Shown here piece by piece: positions 51,533 to 59,914 of a DNA stretch of 64,000 nucleotides (positions within the stretch are counted from its first letter, which is position 1; every line of letters begins with the position of its first letter). The notes under the pieces were generated by a model. It did not search any database. It worked only from the letters and a program-made list of their open reading frames with translations, and had not been told where the DNA came from. Origin of the DNA: Ferrovibrio sp041906005 (GTDB taxonomy: Bacteria > Pseudomonadota > Alphaproteobacteria > Ferrovibrionales > Ferrovibrionaceae); NCBI RefSeq assembly GCF_041906005.1, contig NZ_JAYRJY010000001.1, positions 2,232,001 through 2,296,000 on the forward strand. Direction: 5' to 3'. The position numbers and the translations under genes were made by a program.

Positions 51533-52320
51533 CCGGGACGCAGGTGACCGAGATGCCGTTGCTCAGCATCGAGGGGCTGAACAAGAGCTTTGGCCGCCAG
51601 GCGGCCTGTCGCGACGTGACGTTCGAACTCTGGCCCGGCGAAGTGCTGGGCATCGTAGGCGAGTCCGGTTCGGGCAAGTCCACCCTGCTCAATGCCATTG
51701 CCGGCCGTGTCGGCATCGATTCGGGCCGCGTGCTCTATCGCACGGCTGACGAGCGGATCGTCGACCTGGCCGCCGCGCCGGAATCCCAGCGCCGCCAGCT
51801 GATGCGCACCGAATGGGGCTTCGTGCAGCAGCATGCCCGCGACGGCCTGCGCATGGATTTCTCGGCTGGCGCCAATATCGGCGAGCGCCTGATGGCCCTG
51901 GGTCAGAAGCATTACGGCTCTCTGCGCGAAACCGCGCTGGACTGGATGCAGGCGGTGGAAATCCCGCCCGAACGCGTCGACGATCTGCCGCGCACCTTTT
52001 CGGGCGGCATGCAGCAGCGCCTGCAGATCGCCCGCAACCTGGTGACCCGCCCGCGTATCGTGCTGATGGACGAGCCGACCGGCGGACTGGATGTCTCGGT
52101 GCAGGCCCGTCTGCTCGATCTGCTGCGCCGCCTGGTGCAGGAATACAATGTGGCGGTGATCGTGGTGACCCACGATCTGGGCGTCGCCCGCCTGCTGGCG
52201 CATCGCCTGATGGTGATGCGGCGCGGCCAGGTGGTTGAGGCCGGCCTGACCGACCAGTTGCTCGACGATCCGCAGCATGCCTATACGCAACTGCTGGTCT
52301 CGTCCGTGCTCAGCGTGTGA
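51529..52320 (+). CDS. phnK: C-P lyase ATP-binding subunit PhnK
   Basis: 263 aa, ABC-type ATPase. Walker A GESGSGKST, signature FSGGMQQR, Walker B VLMDEP and the H-loop VTHDLG are all present. PhnK docks on the core complex at PhnJ. No membrane domain accompanies it, in keeping with its non-transport role. Confidence 0.94.
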   Translation: MTGTQVTEMPLLSIEGLNKSFGRQAACRDVTFELWPGEVLGIVGESGSGKSTLLNAIAGRVGIDSGRVLYRTADERIVDLAAAPESQRRQLMRTEWGFVQQHARDGLRMDFSAGANIGERLMALGQKHYGSLRETALDWMQAVEIPPERVDDLPRTFSGGMQQRLQIARNLVTRPRIVLMDEPTGGLDVSVQARLLDLLRRLVQEYNVAVIVVTHDLGVARLLAHRLMVMRRGQVVEAGLTDQLLDDPQHAYTQLLVSSVLSV

Positions 52321-52327
52321 GGCCGCC

Positions 52328-53023
52328 ATGGATATGATCCGCGTCGAAAATCTCGACAAGACTTTCACCCTGCATCTGCGTGGCGGCGTGGCCCTGCCGG
52401 TGCTGCGCGGCACGTCTTTGACCGTCGCGGCCGGCGAATGCGTCACCCTGCACGGCCCCTCGGGCGCCGGCAAATCGACCTTGCTTCGCTCGATCTACGG
52501 CAATTACCGGCCGCAGCACGGCCGCATCCTGATCCGCCATGATGGCGATCTGGTGGATATCGTCAGCGCCGCGCCGCGCACGGTGCTGGAGATCCGGCGC
52601 CGCAGCCTGGGTTACGTGACGCAGTTCCTGCGCGTGATCCCGCGCGTCTCGACGCTGGATATCGTGGCCGAGCCTTTGCTGGCGCGCGGCGTGGCCGATG
52701 CCCAGGCACGGGAGCGGGCGGCCGAGCTGCTCACCCGCCTGCAGATCGCCGAGAAGATGTGGAGTCTGCCGCCCTCCACCTTCTCGGGCGGCGAGCAGCA
52801 GCGCATCAACATCGCCCGCGGTTTCGCGGCTGACTACCCGATCCTGCTGCTGGACGAGCCGACAGCCTCCCTGGACGAGCAGAATCGCAAAATTGTCATA
52901 AATCTGATCGATGATGCGCGTCGGCGCGGCACCGCCATCGTCGCCATCGTGCATGATGCGGAAACCCGCGCCGCGATCACCACCCGTCTGTTGCCGTTGC
53001 AAGCCCATGGAGTTGCGGCATGA
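52328..53023 (+). CDS. phnL: C-P lyase ATP-binding subunit PhnL
   Basis: 231 aa, ABC-type. Walker A GPSGAGKST, signature FSGGEQQR, Walker B LLLDEP and H-loop IVHDAE. PhnL-specific segments are LRSIYGNYRPQ-like and GYVTQFLRVIPRVSTLDIVAEPL. It works with PhnI in the first step. It overlaps phnM by 4 nt. Confidence 0.93.
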   Translation: MDMIRVENLDKTFTLHLRGGVALPVLRGTSLTVAAGECVTLHGPSGAGKSTLLRSIYGNYRPQHGRILIRHDGDLVDIVSAAPRTVLEIRRRSLGYVTQFLRVIPRVSTLDIVAEPLLARGVADAQARERAAELLTRLQIAEKMWSLPPSTFSGGEQQRINIARGFAADYPILLLDEPTASLDEQNRKIVINLIDDARRRGTAIVAIVHDAETRAAITTRLLPLQAHGVAA

Positions 53024-54168
53024 GTCCTGAACTGGTCATCACCAATGCCCGTATCGTCGGCCGCGACGCCGAAATCCCCGTCGGCAGCCTGCAGGTGCGC
53101 GACGGTGTGATCGCTGATATCGATACCGGCCGCCTGCCTGTGGCGAATGCCATCGATTTCGGCGGCGATTACCTGCTGCCCGGCCTGGTCGAACTGCATA
53201 CCGACAATCTGGAGAAACATTTCGCTCCGCGCCCCGGCGTGCGCTGGCCTGGCAAGCTGGCGGTGATCAGCCACGATGCCCAGGTGGCCGCCGCCGGCAT
53301 CACCACCGTGCTGGATGCCATCGCCGTGGGCGATGTGCGCGACGGTTCGGTGCGCATGGAAATCCTGCGCGACATGATCGCCGCCATCGAAGCCAGCCAG
53401 AAGGAAGGCATGCTGCGTGCCGAGCATTTGCTGCATCTGCGCTGTGAGGTGTCGTTCGGGTCGCTGATGGATCTGATCGAGCCAATGTCGCATTTGAGCT
53501 GGCTCAAGCTGGTTTCGGTGATGGATCACACACCCGGTCAGCGCCAGTTCGTCAAGCCCGAGAAGTATCGCGAATACTACCAGGGCAAGTTCGGCATGAC
53601 CGACGAGCAAATGGACGCCTTCATGGCGACCCAGATCGCGGCGGCCGAGGCCCATGGCGCGAAGAATCGCCGTGCCCTGGTCGAGCTGTGCCGCGCCAAG
53701 GGCCTGCCGCTGGCCAGCCATGACGACGCCACGCCCGACCATGTGGCCGAGGCGGCCAGCGACGGCATGGTGGTGGCGGAATTCCCCACCACGTTTGAAG
53801 CGGCCGAGTTGTCGCGCCAGCATGGCATGCATGTGATGATGGGTGGCCCCAACCTTGTGCGCGGCGGCTCGCATTCGGGCAATATCTCGGCCCGCAGCCT
53901 GGCCGAGCGCGGCCATCTCGACATCATCTCGTCGGATTACGTGCCCAGCAGTATGATCCAGTCAGTATTCCTGCTGCCCAGGCAGGTGCCAGGCATCGAC
54001 CTGCCCAAGGCCGTGGCGATGGCGGCGACCAATCCGGCCGAATCGATTGGCCTGACCGATCGCGGCGTGATCGAACCGGGCAAGCGCGCCGACCTGCTGC
54101 GTGTCAGCCTGATCGACGATACGCCGGTGGTGCGCGCGGTCTGGCGCGCCGGCCAGCGCGTGATGTAA
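53020..54168 (+). CDS. phnM: Phosphonate triphosphohydrolase PhnM
   Basis: 382-aa amidohydrolase. It cleaves diphosphate from alpha-D-ribose 1-alkylphosphonate 5-triphosphate. Seen: LPGLVELHTDNLEKHFAPRPG (metal-binding His), SHDAQVAAAGITTVLDA, LASHDDATPDHV, GGPNLVRGGSHSGN and DIISSDYVPSSM. Normal length. Confidence 0.95.
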   Translation: MSPELVITNARIVGRDAEIPVGSLQVRDGVIADIDTGRLPVANAIDFGGDYLLPGLVELHTDNLEKHFAPRPGVRWPGKLAVISHDAQVAAAGITTVLDAIAVGDVRDGSVRMEILRDMIAAIEASQKEGMLRAEHLLHLRCEVSFGSLMDLIEPMSHLSWLKLVSVMDHTPGQRQFVKPEKYREYYQGKFGMTDEQMDAFMATQIAAAEAHGAKNRRALVELCRAKGLPLASHDDATPDHVAEAASDGMVVAEFPTTFEAAELSRQHGMHVMMGGPNLVRGGSHSGNISARSLAERGHLDIISSDYVPSSMIQSVFLLPRQVPGIDLPKAVAMAATNPAESIGLTDRGVIEPGKRADLLRVSLIDDTPVVRAVWRAGQRVM

Positions 54169-54185
54169 GCTCGAAAGGTATCGCC

Positions 54186-54734
54186 ATGCAGATCGTCGAC
54201 CAGATCATCACCCTGCTGGAACAGGCCGGCGCCGAGCGCTACGGCATGGAAGCCGTCAGCCAGCTCGAACATGCGCTGCAATGTGCCATGCATGCCGAAC
54301 GCATGGGCTCGACTCCGGAGCTGATCACGGCGGCCCTGCTGCATGATATCGGCCATCTTGTCGGTGCGGGCGACGAGGGCCTGGCCGAGCAGGGCGTCGA
54401 TGCCCGCCACGAGGATGTCGCGGCCGAATGGCTGGGTCGCTATTTTCCCGATGCGGTGGTCGAGCCGGTGCGGTTGCATGTGGATGCCAAGCGGTATCTC
54501 TGCCGGGCCGAGCCTGCCTACTGGGCCGGCCTGTCGCCCGCCTCGAAAACCAGCCTGGAGGTGCAGGGCGGCATCTACGGCGAGGCCGAGGCCGCCGGCT
54601 TCATGGCGCGGCCTTTCGCGGCGGATGCCGTGAACCTGCGCCGCTGGGACGATGCCGCCAAGTCGCCGCGGCTCAAGACCCCCGATCTGGCACATTACCG
54701 CCCGATCATCGAAGCCGCGCTGAAGGCTGCCTGA
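54186..54734 (+). CDS. phnZ: PhnZ-like HD-domain oxygenase
   Basis: 182 aa. The mixed-valence diiron HD fold of PhnZ. Tyr19 and Glu22 match the PhnZ substrate-gating pair; His29, His53, Asp54, His75, His98 and Asp155 follow the PhnZ metal-ligand order and nearly the same spacing. PhnZ oxidatively cleaves (R)-2-amino-1-hydroxyethylphosphonate to phosphate and glycine. No PhnY-type dioxygenase, its usual partner, is in the window. It lies between phnM and phnN (17- and 4-nt gaps), so it may act on a hydroxyphosphonate in parallel with C-P lyase; the substrate is inference. Confidence 0.82.
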   Translation: MQIVDQIITLLEQAGAERYGMEAVSQLEHALQCAMHAERMGSTPELITAALLHDIGHLVGAGDEGLAEQGVDARHEDVAAEWLGRYFPDAVVEPVRLHVDAKRYLCRAEPAYWAGLSPASKTSLEVQGGIYGEAEAAGFMARPFAADAVNLRRWDDAAKSPRLKTPDLAHYRPIIEAALKAA

Positions 54735-54738
54735 AGAT

Positions 54739-55293
54739 ATGGGCAGAGGTGGCCGTCTTGTGCTTGTCGTCGGTCCCAGTGGGGTCGGCAAGGACAGCGT
54801 GCTGGACGGCGCCCGCGCAGCCCTGAAAGATAATCCCGATGTGGTATTCCCGCGCCGCGTGGTGACGCGCGCGCCGGGCCTGGGCGGCGAGGATTACATC
54901 CCGGCCACAGAGTCCGATTTCGCTGCCCAGGCCCAGCGCGGCGGCTTCGCGCTGCACTGGCCGGCCCATGGCCTGCATTACGGCATTCCGAAAAGCATCG
55001 ATGGCGATCTGGCCGCCGGCCGGCAGGTGGTGGTGAATGTCTCGCGCGGCAGCATCGACGAGGCGCGGCGCAAATACCCCGGCCTGCTGGTGATCGGCAT
55101 CACGGCCTCGCCCGAGGTGCTGCGGCGCCGGCTGGAGCAGCGCGGCCGCGAAAGCCCCGCCGAAATAGAAGAGCGCCTCGGCCGCGCCGCCGCCTTCAGG
55201 CTGCAGGGCGACGACGTGGTCATCCTCAATAACGACGGCGCACTGGCCGACACCGTGCAGGCCTTCCTCGCCCTGCTGCAAAAGCCGGTCTGA
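54739..55293 (+). CDS. phnN: Ribose 1,5-bisphosphate phosphokinase PhnN
   Basis: 184 aa. Guanylate-kinase-like; phosphorylates ribose 1,5-bisphosphate to PRPP, the last step of the C-P lyase route. P-loop GPSGVGKDS, then RVVTRAPGLGGEDYIPATE, FALHWPAHGLHYGIPKSID and LRRRLEQRGRESPAEIEERL. The start overlaps no neighbour and lies 4 nt after the HD gene. Confidence 0.93.
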   Translation: MGRGGRLVLVVGPSGVGKDSVLDGARAALKDNPDVVFPRRVVTRAPGLGGEDYIPATESDFAAQAQRGGFALHWPAHGLHYGIPKSIDGDLAAGRQVVVNVSRGSIDEARRKYPGLLVIGITASPEVLRRRLEQRGRESPAEIEERLGRAAAFRLQGDDVVILNNDGALADTVQAFLALLQKPV

Positions 55294-55334
55294 TCCGGCA
55301 TACTGGCGGCCATCTCTCGCTGGAGTCGCCGCCC

Positions 55335-55988
55335 ATGGACAATCTGGATATCCTGCTTCCCCTGTTCAGCATCACCGTTGCCATTGCCTTGGGTGCGGCC
55401 AGCCCCGGTCCCAGTTTCGTGCTGGTGGCGCGCACGGCGATTGCCGCCGGCCGTCCGGCTGGTCTGGCCGCCGCCTTCGGCATGGGCATCGGCGGCGCGG
55501 TGTTCGCGGGCTTCGCCCTGCTCGGTTTGATCACCCTGCTGGCGCAGGTGGGCTGGCTCTATCTGGGACTCAAGCTCGCCGGCGGGCTGTATCTGTGCTG
55601 GCTGGCCTTCCGGCTGTGGCGCGGCGCGAAACAGCCACTGACGGTCTCAGGCGATGGCGACGCCACCAATGGCTCGGCGGAGCGCGGCCCGCTGCGCGCC
55701 TTTTCTGTTGGCCTGCTCACCCAGTTGTCCAATCCGAAGACCGCCGTGGTCTATGCCGGCATCTTCGCGGCCCTGATGCCGGCGCAGCCATCCGTCTGGC
55801 TCGCCGCCTTGCTGGTGCCGGCGGTGTTCGTGGTGGAATGCGGCTGGTATGCGCTGGTGGCGGTGGCATTTTCCGCCGGCCGGCCGCGCGCCCTGTACCT
55901 GAACGCCAAGCACTGGATTGATCGCGCCGCCGGCGGCGTGATGGCGCTGCTGGGAATCCGCCTGATCGTCGAGAGCGTGCGCGGCTAG
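55335..55988 (+). CDS. LysE/RhtB family exporter
   Basis: 217 aa with six membrane segments. Signature TVAIALGAASPGPSFVLVARTA, IAAGRPAGLAAAFGMGIGGAVFAG and LLTQLSNPKTAVVYAGIFAALMP. It follows phnN by 41 nt in the same direction and converges with the DUF1045 gene (4-nt overlap). LysE-type genes occur near phosphonate genes elsewhere and might export an amine or amino acid product; this is inference. Confidence 0.86.
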   Translation: MDNLDILLPLFSITVAIALGAASPGPSFVLVARTAIAAGRPAGLAAAFGMGIGGAVFAGFALLGLITLLAQVGWLYLGLKLAGGLYLCWLAFRLWRGAKQPLTVSGDGDATNGSAERGPLRAFSVGLLTQLSNPKTAVVYAGIFAALMPAQPSVWLAALLVPAVFVVECGWYALVAVAFSAGRPRALYLNAKHWIDRAAGGVMALLGIRLIVESVRG

Positions 55989-56680
55989 CCCATAAGGCGA
56001 TAACGCCCGGCGACGCGGAAGGGCGCGGTGCTGTCCATCTGCACGAACAGGCAGATTTCATTCACCGTGAAATCCCGGCGCAGCAGCGGCGCCGTCTGCG
56101 TCGTCAGATATGCCTGCACGGCGTCGCGTTCGGCCGCGTCGTGGATGCGACCGGTCAGCGTGAAATGCAGGCGAAAGTCCTCGAACACATAGGGATAGCC
56201 CCATTGCGCCAGATTGGCGTCCTGGCGCGGCGTCAGGCCTGCCTGGCGGCGGCGGACCAGTTCGGCCTCTGACGGCGGCGCGCGGAAAGCATCGAAGGCT
56301 TTCACGCAGGCACCTGCCAGCGCGTCGATCTCCGGGCAGGGTGTCGATGGCCGCAGAGCGATGAAACTGCCCAAAGCCGCCGCCTGCAAGGTGGGCAGAC
56401 GCACGGGGGCATGGGCGGCGGCGAATGTTTCCAGCGCCATGATCAGCATCGCCTCGTCGTTGCCGTCCTTCAGGCGGAATGGCGGTTTCAGCGTGCCGTG
56501 GAAACCGTAGCGGCGCGGTTCGGCGGTGATCTCGGCGATGCGTGCCGCGCTCAAACCGGCGGCCGGCTGTGCGGCCGGCGATTCGCCGCTTTCGGGATCC
56601 CAGCCGAGCCAGCGCGCGGCGAAATCATGCAGCGGATGATCGGCCGGCGGAGCGGCATACAGAGCGAAACGGGGCGCCAT
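55985..56680 (-). CDS. DUF1045 phosphonate-operon 2H phosphoesterase-like protein
   Basis: 231 aa. Two His-x-Thr motifs, in GFHGTLKPPF and RLHFTLTGR, mark the 2H phosphoesterase superfamily; the overall pattern is that of the C-P lyase-associated DUF1045 family. No phnP gene is in the window, and this protein may hydrolyse 5-phosphoribosyl 1,2-cyclic phosphate in its place (inference from family and context). It lies opposite the phnG-N run and diverges from phnC with 171 nt between. Confidence 0.86.
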   Translation of the reverse strand: MAPRFALYAAPPADHPLHDFAARWLGWDPESGESPAAQPAAGLSAARIAEITAEPRRYGFHGTLKPPFRLKDGNDEAMLIMALETFAAAHAPVRLPTLQAAALGSFIALRPSTPCPEIDALAGACVKAFDAFRAPPSEAELVRRRQAGLTPRQDANLAQWGYPYVFEDFRLHFTLTGRIHDAAERDAVQAYLTTQTAPLLRRDFTVNEICLFVQMDSTAPFRVAGRYRLMG

Positions 56681-56785
56681 GCGGAGTTAAATCCCTAGAC
56701 AAATCAGCGAAGGGTCTTGTGGGTAAGTTAACGGCCCGTCAAACAGCCGGCGATTTCACCCCGCCGTCGCCGAACCGCAATCGAA

Positions 56786-56808
56786 CTGTCATATGGCATT
56801 GCTATAGC
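56786..56808 (+). promoter_or_regulatory. Candidate Pho box and -10 of phnCDE
   Basis: CTGTCAT (56786-56792), a consensus Pho-box half-site, is followed 10 nt later by TATAGC (56803-56808). This is the distance expected when PhoB replaces a -35 box. The flanking 11-nt phase repeats (CCGCAAT and CATTGCT) match the consensus only weakly. Confidence 0.4.
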
Positions 56809-56851
56809 GCCCCTTGATCGCGACGACACCGACCGCAAAGAGGGGAAGCGC

Positions 56852-57739
56852 ATGCGCGCCGCCATCGAGATTGCCCATCTATCGAAAACCTTCCGGACCG
56901 GCAAGCGGGCACTCGACAATATTACCCTCACCATCCAGCCCGGCGAAATGGTGGCGCTGATCGGCGCCTCGGGTTCGGGCAAATCCACCCTGCTGCGCCA
57001 TGTCGCCGGCCTGACCGTGGGCGACCGCGACCCGCATGCCCAGGTGGTGGTGGATGGGCGCATGGTGCAGGCGCAGGGGCGGCTTGGCCGGGGCATCAGC
57101 GAAACCCGCGCCGGCATCGGTTTCGTGTTCCAGCAGTTCAATCTGGTCGGCCGCCTGCAGGTGATCACCAACGTACTGGCCGGCAACCTGGGCCGCATGC
57201 CGCTGTGGCGCAGCCTGTTGCGCCGTTTCACCGACGATCAGCGCCGCGTCGCCGTAACCGCATTGGAGCGCGTCGGTATTGCGCAGTGCTCATTCCAGCG
57301 TGCCTCCACGCTGTCGGGCGGCCAGCAGCAGCGCGCCGCCATCGCCCGCGCCCTGGTGCAGCAGGCGAAAATCATCCTGGCCGACGAACCGATCGCCTCG
57401 CTGGACCCCGAATCCTCGCGCAAGGTGATGGAGGCGCTGGCCGGCATTAACGAAGCCGATGGCGTCACCGTCGTGGTCTCGCTGCATCAGGTGGATTTCG
57501 CATTGAAATACTGCCGCCGCGTGATCGCGCTGCGCGACGGCAAGGTGATGTTCGATGGCGAGGCTTCCGCCGTCACCACCGCGTTGCTGCGTGGCATCTA
57601 CGGCAACAATACCGATCTCGATTTCGGCAGCCTGGAAGCCGATGCCCGGCCGGAAGCGGCCGACAACAACGTGGCACCGGAAGGCACGTCGGCTGCCGCC
57701 TCGCGCGCCGTGCCGCGCATGCTGCCGGCCCTGGCCTGA
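56852..57739 (+). CDS. phnC: Phosphonate ABC transporter ATP-binding protein PhnC
   Basis: 295 aa. Walker A GASGSGKST, signature LSGGQQQR, Walker B ILADEP and H-loop SLHQVD. PhnC-specific segments include GFVFQQFNLVGRLQVITNVLAG and LDPESSRKVMEALAGIN. A tail beyond about residue 255, rich in Ala/Glu/Pro, is longer than usual. AGGGGAAG precedes the ATG. phnD follows after 42 nt. Confidence 0.94.
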   Translation: MRAAIEIAHLSKTFRTGKRALDNITLTIQPGEMVALIGASGSGKSTLLRHVAGLTVGDRDPHAQVVVDGRMVQAQGRLGRGISETRAGIGFVFQQFNLVGRLQVITNVLAGNLGRMPLWRSLLRRFTDDQRRVAVTALERVGIAQCSFQRASTLSGGQQQRAAIARALVQQAKIILADEPIASLDPESSRKVMEALAGINEADGVTVVVSLHQVDFALKYCRRVIALRDGKVMFDGEASAVTTALLRGIYGNNTDLDFGSLEADARPEAADNNVAPEGTSAAASRAVPRMLPALA

Positions 57740-57781
57740 CTTTTCATCGTTCCGCAGTTCCAACCAACCGGGAGATTTACC

Positions 57782-58759
57782 ATGCTGCGCCGTACCATGC
57801 TGAAAGCCGCCGTCGCGGCCGTTGCGCTTGCCGCTGCCGGCGGCGCCCAGGCCGCCGACCTCAAGGAGCTGAATTTCGGTATCATCTCGACCGAGTCGAG
57901 CTCGAACCTGAAGACCATCTGGCAGCCCTTCCTGGCCGACATGGAAAAGCAGATCGGCATGAAGGTGAATGCCTTCTTCGCGCCTGATTACGCCGGCATC
58001 ATCGAGGGCATGCGCTTCAACAAGGTGCAGATCGCCTGGTACGGCAATGCCTCGGCCATCCAGGCCGTCGACCGCGCCGATGGCGAGGTCTTCGTGCAGT
58101 CGGTTTCGGCCGATGGCTCGCCGGGCTACTGGTCGCTGCTGCTAGTGCACAAGGACAGCCCGCTGAACTCGATCCAGGACCTGGTCAAGGCGCCGGGCAA
58201 GTATTCCTTCGGCAACGGCGATCCGAACTCGACCTCGGGCTTCCTGGTGCCGAGCTATTACGCCTGGGCGCAGAACAATATCGACATCCGCAAGCATTTC
58301 ACCCGCGTGGTGACGGCCAACCACGAGACCAACGCGCTGGCCGTGGCCAACAAGCAGGTGGATGTCGCCACCAACAACACCGAGAACATGGATCGCCTGC
58401 AGAAGACCCAGCCGGCCAAGGCCGCCGAGGTGAAGGCGATCTGGAAGTCGCCGCTGATCCCGTCGGATCCGATCGTGTGGCGCAAGGACCTGTCGGACGC
58501 CGACAAGAAGAAGATCAAGTCCTTCTTCCTCGGCTACGGCACCAAGAGCGAAGACGAAAAGAAGGTGCTCGCCGCCCTGCAATGGGCACCGTTCAGGGAA
58601 TCGTCGAACAAGCAGCTGCTGCCGATCCGTCAGCTTGGCCTGTTCCGCGACAAGCTGAAACTGGAAGCCGATACCAACATGGCCGCTGACGAGAAGGCCA
58701 AGAAGATCGCCGAGATCGAGGCCAAGCTGGCCGATCTCACCAAGCAGATGGGTTCGTAA
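57782..58759 (+). CDS. phnD: Phosphonate ABC transporter substrate-binding protein PhnD
   Basis: 325 aa. Sec signal peptide (MLRRTMLKAAVAAVALAAAGGAQA, cut before ADLKE). The mature protein has LNFGIISTESSSNLKTIWQPF, FAPDYAGIIEGMRFNKVQIAWYG, SFGNGDPNSTSGFLVPSYYA and TNNTENMDRL. The binding-site segments of 2-aminoethylphosphonate-type PhnD are recognisable. The C-terminus is a helical IAEIEAKLADL. Confidence 0.94.
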   Translation: MLRRTMLKAAVAAVALAAAGGAQAADLKELNFGIISTESSSNLKTIWQPFLADMEKQIGMKVNAFFAPDYAGIIEGMRFNKVQIAWYGNASAIQAVDRADGEVFVQSVSADGSPGYWSLLLVHKDSPLNSIQDLVKAPGKYSFGNGDPNSTSGFLVPSYYAWAQNNIDIRKHFTRVVTANHETNALAVANKQVDVATNNTENMDRLQKTQPAKAAEVKAIWKSPLIPSDPIVWRKDLSDADKKKIKSFFLGYGTKSEDEKKVLAALQWAPFRESSNKQLLPIRQLGLFRDKLKLEADTNMAADEKAKKIAEIEAKLADLTKQMGS

Positions 58760-58820
58760 CCATTGCTGCAAGCGGGGCGACCGACCGGCCGCCCCGCCCA
58801 TCTTTGCCAAGGGGCCGGCC

Positions 58821-59630
58821 ATGTCGAACGCTGCCATCATCCGCGAACTCCCGATCCATCCGCCGAAGCCGGGCATGAAAGCCTCGCTCGGCCGCATGCT
58901 GGTCTATGGCCTGATCGCGGCGATGGTGATCTGGTCATACCGGGGAGCGGAAATCGCCCCCCAGAAGCTGTTCAGCGATGCCGGCAACATGGTCACCTTC
59001 ATCGGTGATTTCTTTCCGCCCGATTTCACCGAGTGGCGGTATTACCTCGACGAACTGATCGTCACGCTCCACATCGCCATCTGGGGCACGCTGCTGGCTG
59101 TGGTGTTTGCGGTGCCGTTCGGCCTGCTGGCCTCGGCCAATATCACGCCGCCCTGGATTCACCAGCCGGTGCGTCGCCTTATGGATGCCTGCCGCGCCAT
59201 CAACGAGATGGTTTTCGCCATGCTGTTCGTGGTGGCGGTGGGGCTGGGGCCGTTTGCCGGCGCACTGGCGTTGTTCGTGCATACCACCGGCATCCTGGCC
59301 AAGCTGTTTTCCGAAGCCGTTGAGGCCATCGACCCGCAGCCGGTGGAAGGCATCCGCGCCACCGGCGCCAATGCGCTGGAGGAGATCGTCTACGGCGTGA
59401 TCCCGCAGGTGATGCCGCTTTGGGTCTCGTATTCGCTATACCGTTTCGAGTCGAACCTGCGCTCGGCTTCGGTGGTCGGCATGGTGGGGGCCGGCGGCAT
59501 CGGCGTGGTGCTGTGGGAAGTGATCCGCGGCTTCCAGTTCGCCCAGACCTGCGCGGTGATGCTCATGATCATCCTGCTGGTCAGCGCGGTCGACCTGATC
59601 TCGGCGCGGATCCGCAAGCTGCTGATCTGA
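58821..59630 (+). CDS. phnE: Phosphonate ABC transporter permease PhnE
   Basis: 269 aa with six membrane segments. The ABC permease EAA loop reads EGIRATGANALEEIVYGVIPQ; FPPDFTEWRYYLDELIVTLHIAIWGT and NLRSASVVGMVGAGGIG are typical of PhnE. It completes the phnCDE importer. One permease is present, so it probably acts as homodimer. Confidence 0.94.
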   Translation: MSNAAIIRELPIHPPKPGMKASLGRMLVYGLIAAMVIWSYRGAEIAPQKLFSDAGNMVTFIGDFFPPDFTEWRYYLDELIVTLHIAIWGTLLAVVFAVPFGLLASANITPPWIHQPVRRLMDACRAINEMVFAMLFVVAVGLGPFAGALALFVHTTGILAKLFSEAVEAIDPQPVEGIRATGANALEEIVYGVIPQVMPLWVSYSLYRFESNLRSASVVGMVGAGGIGVVLWEVIRGFQFAQTCAVMLMIILLVSAVDLISARIRKLLI

Positions 59631-59647
59631 ATCTTCAGTTGCGCAGA

Positions 59648-59854
59648 TCAGTTGCGCAGGGCCGCCTGCCGGTGCTGCTCGATCTTGTCGGCGCGCCAGT
59701 AGGTGGCGCGGCGGCGGCTGAACTGCACCGGCACGACATTGTCTGGGATGGCGTCCTCATCCCGGCTGGCGGTGCCGAAGTGGTCACGCGCCTTGGCGCG
59801 CACCTTGGTCAGGGCTTCCTGGGTCATGTAGAGCAGCAATGTGTTGGTCAGCAT
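59648..59854 (-). CDS. Small protein of unknown function
   Basis: 68 aa from ATG 59854, preceded by GGAGGG; an upstream in-frame ATG (59866) overlaps that site and is therefore unlikely. N-terminus MLTNTLLLYMTQEALTKVRAKA, C-terminus SRRRATYWRADKIEQHRQ. Basic, with no membrane segment or recognisable fold. A 13-nt direct repeat (CAGTTGCGCAGAT) lies across its stop codon. Confidence 0.55.
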   Translation of the reverse strand: MLTNTLLLYMTQEALTKVRAKARDHFGTASRDEDAIPDNVVPVQFSRRRATYWRADKIEQHRQAALRN

Positions 59855-59914
59855 GGATCCCTCCATTGCGATGAGTCTGAATACGCTTCGCGCGGCATAA
59901 TCCTGCGGCGGTTT

